DNA of 64,000 nucleotides from Bacteroidota bacterium (GTDB lineage Bacteria; Bacteroidota; Bacteroidia; AKYH767-A; OLB10). The translations under genes and the position numbers were made by a program. The notes beneath the pieces are model-generated. The model was not told where the DNA came from. It saw nothing but the letters and a program-made list of their open reading frames with translations, and searched no databases. This document shows, in pieces, positions 58,132 to 64,000 of the stretch (positions are counted from its first letter, which is position 1; every line of letters starts with the position of its first letter). The stretch lies in assembly GCA_016713445.1 (NCBI GenBank), contig JADJPB010000004.1, forward strand, positions 1 to 64,000. Reading direction: 5' to 3'.

Positions 58132-61100
58132 ATGAAAAACAATTACTCTTACGAGGGGAAATTAACAACCAGGCTTCGCCAATGGTGGTTGATGTTAACA
58201 GCAGTGATGTTGTTAACCCTCACAGTTGGTTTGCAAAGTAGTAATGCGCAAAGTATTACGAACTATGCATTCTCTGCTTCTAGCGGTTCGTTCACGCAAA
58301 TTGCTGGAACGGGGGGTAGTACTAATATTCCTGCTATTCAGGCGGATTTTGGTACATCTCCATTTATGCCAATCGGCTTTAACTTTCTCTATAACGGAGT
58401 AAGTTATTCGCAGTTCTTTGCTCACTCGGATGGATACATCGGATTTGGTGCAACAGCTGCCGGAACAGCCGCGAATGCATTAAATGCTGGCTTAACTACC
58501 TCTCGTCCATTATTAGCCCCATATTGGGATGATATTAGTGGTTTTGGTGGTGTTAATCCTGGTATCGGTACTTATGCTACTACCGGTTTACCAGGTAGTA
58601 GAGTTTTAACAGTTGAATTCTTGAATTGGAGGATATTTTGGAATGGTCCAAATGCACTTTCATTTCAAGTTAAATTATATGAAGCCTCAGGTGTTGTAGA
58701 ATTTATTTATCGTCAAGAAGGCATTCCTACTGCATCTACTGCTTCTGTAGGTATTACCGCTGCAGCTACTGGTGCTGGTAATTTTCTTTCTTTGAGTGAT
58801 GTTACTGCAGCTCCTACTGTTTCTTCAGTAACGGAGACAACTACAATAAATGCGATTCCTGCTACTAATCAAGTGTACACATTTACACCTCCTGTAGCGC
58901 CACCAGCTCCTACTACTTTAACTTTCTCGGCGGTTACCAATAACAGTATGTCATTAGATTGGGTAGATGCTACCGGTGAAATTGGTTATATTGTTGAACG
59001 CTCTTTAGATGGAATCAATTATGTGCAGGTAGCTTCTTTACCAGCAAATACTATCACATATGCTGCTGCTGGATTATCTGCTGGCACTACTTACTATTGG
59101 AATGTATATAGCTTTAATGAAGGTCAAAAGAGTACTGCTCTTAATAGTAATCAAAATACACTCGCTGGAACTTTATGTGGAGCTTACTCTGTAGGTCCAA
59201 CTGGAACTTATGCATCGCTTACTGCTGCTTTAGCAGATATTCGTGTAAATGGTCTCTCATGTTCGGTTATTCTTGAATTACAAGCCGCTTATGTAAGTTC
59301 AGTTGAAACTTTCCCATTGTGGACGGGTAATATCGGTACGCTAGCAGGTAAAACGGTTACTATTCGTCCTGAATTAGGTGCTACTGCCTTGAGTATTACT
59401 AGCGCTCATACTTATGCAACTATTACTGACTCTTTAACACAATACTTAACTATTGATGGTAGAGCTGGCGGAGCAGGTGCCTCCGAACTAACCATAGCGA
59501 ATACTGCTTTCACTGGAACTGCAATGAGGATTCACCAAGAATCTTCTGATAATGCTTTTCAATATATTGTTTTCCGTGGTGTAAATAATACAACAGGAAA
59601 TGCAGTGGTATTCATGGGTGGATCAACAGTTGTGGGTGGAAACGGAAACGATAATAATTTATTTAATGAATGTGATTTCCGTGATGGTGCTTCTTTCCCC
59701 AATAACTGCTTTATGGCTTCCGGAAATACAACTGGGGCAGTTAATGATAATAATACAATTAGTAATTGTAGAATTTATAATTTCTATAGTGCAGGCGCAG
59801 CCTCCATTGGAATTAACTTGATTGGTTTAAATACTAATTGGACCATTTCTGGAAACCGTCTTTATCAAGAAAATGCAAGAAATTATACAACAGGAAATAT
59901 TCATAAAGGAATTGTTGCGAATAATACTTTAGGCTATTTTACGATTAGTAATAATATTATTGGATTCGCAAATTCGAGTAGTACAGGAACCTATACAATG
60001 GCTTGGGCAACTACAGCTGTTGCAAACCGTTTCTTCGGAATGGATGTAAATGCAGCTTTATCTCCGGCTACAACTATTAGCGGAAATACTATATCTAATA
60101 TTAGTATTGCAACTAACAGTACAGGTACCGGATCTGGTGCTCCTTTCTGTGGAATTTGGCTGAATTCAGGAAAAGCTGATATTACTAATAATACTGTAGG
60201 TTCTATGTCAGGAGTAGATAATATTCTTGTTCGCGGAACGGTTACCGGAGGGTCAGCAACAACAGCCAATGTAATAGGTGTTGCTCAAGGCGCTGCATCC
60301 AATGTAGCAACTACGGTTACTGGAAACAATATTGGTGGTTTAGGTTTCAATGGAATTACCGCTGCCTTTGCTAATTCCGCAACTGTAGGTGCTACTGTTT
60401 GTGGTATCTTTAATCAAGGTTCTACTACTTTAGCAGATGCTGGAGCTACTCGTTTAATCAGTGGAAATACCATTGGTGGCAGTGTCGCTGGTAGTTTGAG
60501 AGCAGGTAATGCTAACCAAAACGTACTCACAATGTCTGCCAACTTCTCGGTTTTGGGTATTTTGAATACAGGTAGTACAAGAATTACTATCAGTAATAAT
60601 AGTATTCAAAACTTGTACGTTCCTACTCGTAGTTCTGCTGGTGTTGTTTATGGAATTCAAACTACAACAGGGATAAATACGATTAGTGGAAACACGATTA
60701 CTAGTTTATCCTCAAATGCTAAGAATGTGGCTGCAGCTACTACCGCGCATTTAAATGGTATCAATCATACATCAACGACAGTTCCTGTTACAGATACAGA
60801 GGTGAATATTTCTGGAAATACCATCTATAATTTGAAGATGAGTGCCGATACAGGTAGAGTAGTAGTTAATGGTATTGCATATACCGGAACAACTACCGTT
60901 GGATTTAATCAACTCATCCAAAAGAATTTGATTTATGATTTGAACGATTTAACCACAGCTTCTGATACTGCTAAACACGTGTTTATTGGTATTGGTTTAT
61001 ATGGTGGTCTTCCTACCGTTCAAAATAACATGGTTCAATTAGGTCTTGGTAATTCCAAATCTCAAGATTACTACGGCATATATAAAGCAAATACAAATAT

Positions 61101-64000
61101 TAATAAGTTTTATCATAACTCAGTTTATATTGGTGGTGATGCTTCAGTCGCTTCAGGGATACTTCAAGGAACTACTTATGGTTTCCGTCGAGTGAATCGT
61201 CCAGCCTCAGGGAATGATGAAATTATTAATAACATTTTCTATAATGCAAGAACTTCCGCCGTAGGTGGATTGCAATATGCAATTGGGTTAGATTCAAATA
61301 TTAATGCGACCTCAACTAAAAACGTACTCTTTGCTGATTTCGCAAATGGTGGTCGTACAGGTATTCGTAATTTAACAGTTGCTTCAAGTTTAACAGATTG
61401 GAGAACGTTAACAGGATTGGATTTGAATTCTATTTCTGAAGATCCAAATTATATAGCGCCTGCTGCTTCTACTCCTGATTTACATATTCAACCTTCTCCA
61501 GCGGTAACTCCCGTGGAAGGTGCCGGATTGGCAATTGCAGGTCCTGCTGATGATTATGACGGTCAAGCTCGAGCTGGATTAACTCCAATTGATATTGGTG
61601 CCGATGCAGGTGATTTTGATGCGTCTGGTGATTTTGTGAGTCCATTGATAACAAATGTATCGTTCTCGCCGTCAGGTGCTCAATGTGTGTCTGCTTCACG
61701 TGTAGTTTTTGCAGATGTTACAGATGGAACTGGTATTGATAGCGTTTATATTAATTGGTCGCTAAATGGAGTTGCTCAAACTCCAATTACGATGACTGTA
61801 TTTTCTGGTAATACATATAGTGGAACTATCCCTGCGAGCGGTGCTTCATTAGTTAGCTTTACAGTTTCAGCTGTAGACAATAGCGTGAATGCTAACTTGT
61901 CAACCAGTGCCTCACAATCTTATTTGGACGAGTATTTATTTGCGGGATTATCTGCAGGCGCCGACCAAACGATTTGCCCTGGAACATCTACAAATTTAAG
62001 TGTGGCTTCTCCTTATTTAAATTCAATTGTGTTCTCTGAAATCTCAGGATTTGAAACAGGAACAGGTGCTGGTCCAATTGCACCAGGAATTTCAGGTTCT
62101 GATTATATCGAATTAACCAATATTGGTAACCAACCTGTGGATATAAGCGGATGGAAACTGGAAACAACAGGTATAGCTGGAAGTTATATTATTCCAGCAG
62201 GCAATACAGTTGCAGCTGGAGGAACATTTACAATTGCTCGTACTCTCGGTGGTGCTGCTATTCCTGGAGTTTATGTTAATTCAACTTTACCTGCTCAAGG
62301 CTCTGGCACTGCACAAGGTTTTATAATTAGTGATTTAGGCGGAAATATTTCTGATGTTGCTGCTATTAATAGTCATAATCCTGTTGGATTAGGTTCACCT
62401 GCTGTTACTGCAGCTATGTGGTCTGGTAACGTTGCTTCTTCATCAGGTACAGCTGGTATTCGTCGTACTGCTTTCTCTGATAGCAATACTGCAGCCGATT
62501 GGACTGTAGCTAGTGCTAGTAACTTAACCAACTGGGGTGCATTTAACGTTGGATTAGGAACCATTATGGTCGCTAACATCTCTTGGTCTTCCGGTGGTAC
62601 TGGAAGTATTGAGAATGTAACGCCAGTTGCATCTCCAACAGAATACATTGTTACTTTAGATGATGGTGTATGTACAGCTACAGATACTGTTGTTGTGGAT
62701 TGGTTTACAACACTACCTGCTCCTGTTGGAGTGGATTCTATGCATTGTGGAAATCAACAAGCTAAGTGCGATATATTTTCAGTTCCAGGTGCAACTGCTT
62801 ACAATTGGTATCTAACACCAACAGGTGGCACACCCGTTCAAAGTTCAATTGATACAAATCTTCTTATCAACGTTGCAACTACAACTACTTTCTACGTAGC
62901 TGCTTTCGATGGAGTTTGTGATGGACCACGTGTTGCTGTAACAGAAACTGTTGTTCAACCCGATCCAATTGATATCGTATCTGCGTTAGGTAGTTCTATT
63001 TGCTTAGGTGAAGTGGATACATTAGATGTAGTTCAAACAGGTTCTACAAATACTTATCTCTATACTTGGTCAGGTGATGGAGTTGGAACTTTAAATGTAA
63101 ACTCTGGTGCTCAAGTTATTTCAACACCTATTGCTGGTGGAGTTTATACTTTCGTCGTATTAGGTGACGATGCTGCAGCAGGTTGTGTTATAACAGATAC
63201 GTTAGTATTGACTGTAAATAGCAATCCAATTGTAATTGCTAATTTGGATGTGCTTACTATCTGTGCTGGGGAATCTGTACAATTAAATGTATCTGCTCCA
63301 GATGCTCCTACCTCTTATCTTACTTCTAATGCAACAGATCCTGATGATGAAGAAATTTCAAACGTTACTTTTGGTAGCATAAATAATTCTTCGACTTGTT
63401 CAACCACAGGTGGTCCTGGATCTACACTAAATCAATATTCGGATTTCACAGCGCTTGCGCCAGCTGTCGTTGCACCTGGACAAACAGTTCCTTATTCTGT
63501 TACACAAACATCATGTGGTGGTGCTTTCGGAAACAGAACTGCTATTTTCATTGACTTCAATCGAGATGGTGATTTCTTAGATGCTGGTGAAAATCCAGTG
63601 TTGACTGCTACAGTTACTGGAAATAATACCGCGAGTGGTTATATTGTAATTACTGGTAATGTGTCTTACGGGAAAACTAGAATGGGTGTAATTGTTGTGG
63701 AAACAACGGGTGTTATCAATTCAACCGGTACCTATACATGGGGTGAAACTGAAGATTATACAATTGAAATTGGAAACGCTAATCCTTTGTCATTTGTATG
63801 GACACCTGCTGCTGGATTAACAAATCCAAATATTGCAAATCCAATAGCTACACCATTGGTTAATACGATCTATTATATTACAGGTACTGATGGTAACACG
63901 GGTTGTTCAAGTGTTGATTCTGTAGATATCACAGTTCTTCCTGTACTAAATGCTCCTACTACGAATAATAGCGCTCATTGTGGAAGTCAAATTCCAACTG
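58132..64000 (+). CDS. Giant secreted beta-helix/multi-domain surface protein, 3' end outside window
   Basis: Open from ATG 58132 to the window edge, 1956 codons without a break. Residues 1-40 form a long signal peptide (WWLMLTAVMLLTLTVG and then SSNAQ). An N-terminal beta-sandwich (FMPIGFNFLYNGVSYSQF, SRPLLAPYWDDISG) is followed by a fibronectin type III-like domain (about 254-343), a right-handed parallel beta-helix (about 343-1103) made of repeats such as TISNCRIYNF, TISGNTISNIS, DITNNTVGSM and NISGNTIYNL, a lamin-tail-type domain (about 1296-1480; DYIELTNIGNQPVDISGWKL), an Ig-like domain (GATAYNWYLTPTGG) and a GEVED domain (about 1796-1880; FIDFNRDGDFLDAGENP). Very rich in Thr, Ser, Asn, Gly. 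A T9SS sorting domain is expected beyond the window. Likely an adhesin or surface layer protein. Confidence 0.9.
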   Translation, partial: MKNNYSYEGKLTTRLRQWWLMLTAVMLLTLTVGLQSSNAQSITNYAFSASSGSFTQIAGTGGSTNIPAIQADFGTSPFMPIGFNFLYNGVSYSQFFAHSDGYIGFGATAAGTAANALNAGLTTSRPLLAPYWDDISGFGGVNPGIGTYATTGLPGSRVLTVEFLNWRIFWNGPNALSFQVKLYEASGVVEFIYRQEGIPTASTASVGITAAATGAGNFLSLSDVTAAPTVSSVTETTTINAIPATNQVYTFTPPVAPPAPTTLTFSAVTNNSMSLDWVDATGEIGYIVERSLDGINYVQVASLPANTITYAAAGLSAGTTYYWNVYSFNEGQKSTALNSNQNTLAGTLCGAYSVGPTGTYASLTAALADIRVNGLSCSVILELQAAYVSSVETFPLWTGNIGTLAGKTVTIRPELGATALSITSAHTYATITDSLTQYLTIDGRAGGAGASELTIANTAFTGTAMRIHQESSDNAFQYIVFRGVNNTTGNAVVFMGGSTVVGGNGNDNNLFNECDFRDGASFPNNCFMASGNTTGAVNDNNTISNCRIYNFYSAGAASIGINLIGLNTNWTISGNRLYQENARNYTTGNIHKGIVANNTLGYFTISNNIIGFANSSSTGTYTMAWATTAVANRFFGMDVNAALSPATTISGNTISNISIATNSTGTGSGAPFCGIWLNSGKADITNNTVGSMSGVDNILVRGTVTGGSATTANVIGVAQGAASNVATTVTGNNIGGLGFNGITAAFANSATVGATVCGIFNQGSTTLADAGATRLISGNTIGGSVAGSLRAGNANQNVLTMSANFSVLGILNTGSTRITISNNSIQNLYVPTRSSAGVVYGIQTTTGINTISGNTITSLSSNAKNVAAATTAHLNGINHTSTTVPVTDTEVNISGNTIYNLKMSADTGRVVVNGIAYTGTTTVGFNQLIQKNLIYDLNDLTTASDTAKHVFIGIGLYGGLPTVQNNMVQLGLGNSKSQDYYGIYKANTNINKFYHNSVYIGGDASVASGILQGTTYGFRRVNRPASGNDEIINNIFYNARTSAVGGLQYAIGLDSNINATSTKNVLFADFANGGRTGIRNLTVASSLTDWRTLTGLDLNSISEDPNYIAPAASTPDLHIQPSPAVTPVEGAGLAIAGPADDYDGQARAGLTPIDIGADAGDFDASGDFVSPLITNVSFSPSGAQCVSASRVVFADVTDGTGIDSVYINWSLNGVAQTPITMTVFSGNTYSGTIPASGASLVSFTVSAVDNSVNANLSTSASQSYLDEYLFAGLSAGADQTICPGTSTNLSVASPYLNSIVFSEISGFETGTGAGPIAPGISGSDYIELTNIGNQPVDISGWKLETTGIAGSYIIPAGNTVAAGGTFTIARTLGGAAIPGVYVNSTLPAQGSGTAQGFIISDLGGNISDVAAINSHNPVGLGSPAVTAAMWSGNVASSSGTAGIRRTAFSDSNTAADWTVASASNLTNWGAFNVGLGTIMVANISWSSGGTGSIENVTPVASPTEYIVTLDDGVCTATDTVVVDWFTTLPAPVGVDSMHCGNQQAKCDIFSVPGATAYNWYLTPTGGTPVQSSIDTNLLINVATTTTFYVAAFDGVCDGPRVAVTETVVQPDPIDIVSALGSSICLGEVDTLDVVQTGSTNTYLYTWSGDGVGTLNVNSGAQVISTPIAGGVYTFVVLGDDAAAGCVITDTLVLTVNSNPIVIANLDVLTICAGESVQLNVSAPDAPTSYLTSNATDPDDEEISNVTFGSINNSSTCSTTGGPGSTLNQYSDFTALAPAVVAPGQTVPYSVTQTSCGGAFGNRTAIFIDFNRDGDFLDAGENPVLTATVTGNNTASGYIVITGNVSYGKTRMGVIVVETTGVINSTGTYTWGETEDYTIEIGNANPLSFVWTPAAGLTNPNIANPIATPLVNTIYYITGTDGNTGCSSVDSVDITVLPVLNAPTTNNSAHCGSQIPT

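Overview
The window looks like a chromosomal segment of an AT-rich (roughly 35-40% GC by eye) member of the Bacteroidota. Support comes from type IX secretion (T9SS) C-terminal sorting domains, a two-component-propeller LytS-type histidine kinase with a LytTR regulator, DUF4270 and DUF5777 proteins, YceI-family proteins and SusD-free surface-polysaccharide loci typical of this phylum. I cannot resolve genus or family. No rRNA, tRNA, CRISPR array, transposase or phage gene was found.

Layout. 1-3050 (+): end of a DUF4270 lipoprotein-like gene and glmS. 3060-12869 (-): first polysaccharide cluster, transcribed right to left: flippase wzx, four sulfotransferases in tandem, a wzy-like polymerase, another sulfotransferase, a GH5 lipoprotein and a glycosyltransferase. 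13501-16459 (+): a truncated T9SS-type secreted protein, an intergenic repeat array, and a decayed T9SS protein gene. 16622-23038 (-): an intact sulfate-activation operon (sulfotransferase, SLC13 permease, cysC, cysD, cysN, cysQ). 23274-31528 (+): YceI, histidine kinase, LytTR regulator, two cytochrome c-type lipoproteins, an OB-fold protein, a CxxCH choice-of-anchor protein, YceI, DUF5777 barrel. 31886-32798 (+): fibronectin type III T9SS protein. 32880-54439 (-): second polysaccharide cluster from wzc through an ABC transporter, MBOAT/SGNH acetylation pair, wecB, FemAB-like protein, methyltransferase, deacetylase, glycosyltransferases, second wzy, asnB and wcaF. 54947-57356 (+): gmd and fcl (GDP-L-fucose). 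58132-end (+): a giant secreted beta-helix protein, open at the window end.

How it works together (inference): the permease brings in sulfate, CysDN and CysC make PAPS, six PAPS-dependent sulfotransferases use it and CysQ removes the by-product PAP. No reductive sulfate-assimilation gene (cysH, cysI, cysJ) is in the window, so the PAPS module seems dedicated to sulfating the glycan built by the flanking Wzx/Wzy/Wzc clusters. gmd/fcl suggest fucose, wecB suggests ManNAc, and MBOAT/WcaF suggest O-acetylation. A sulfated, possibly fucose-containing exopolysaccharide is the most interesting reading of the window.

Caution: about twenty genes carry single-base frameshifts or in-frame stops, many in short homopolymers, including the normally essential glmS. 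Most are probably sequence errors, so I describe such genes by their restored full extent and say where each break lies.
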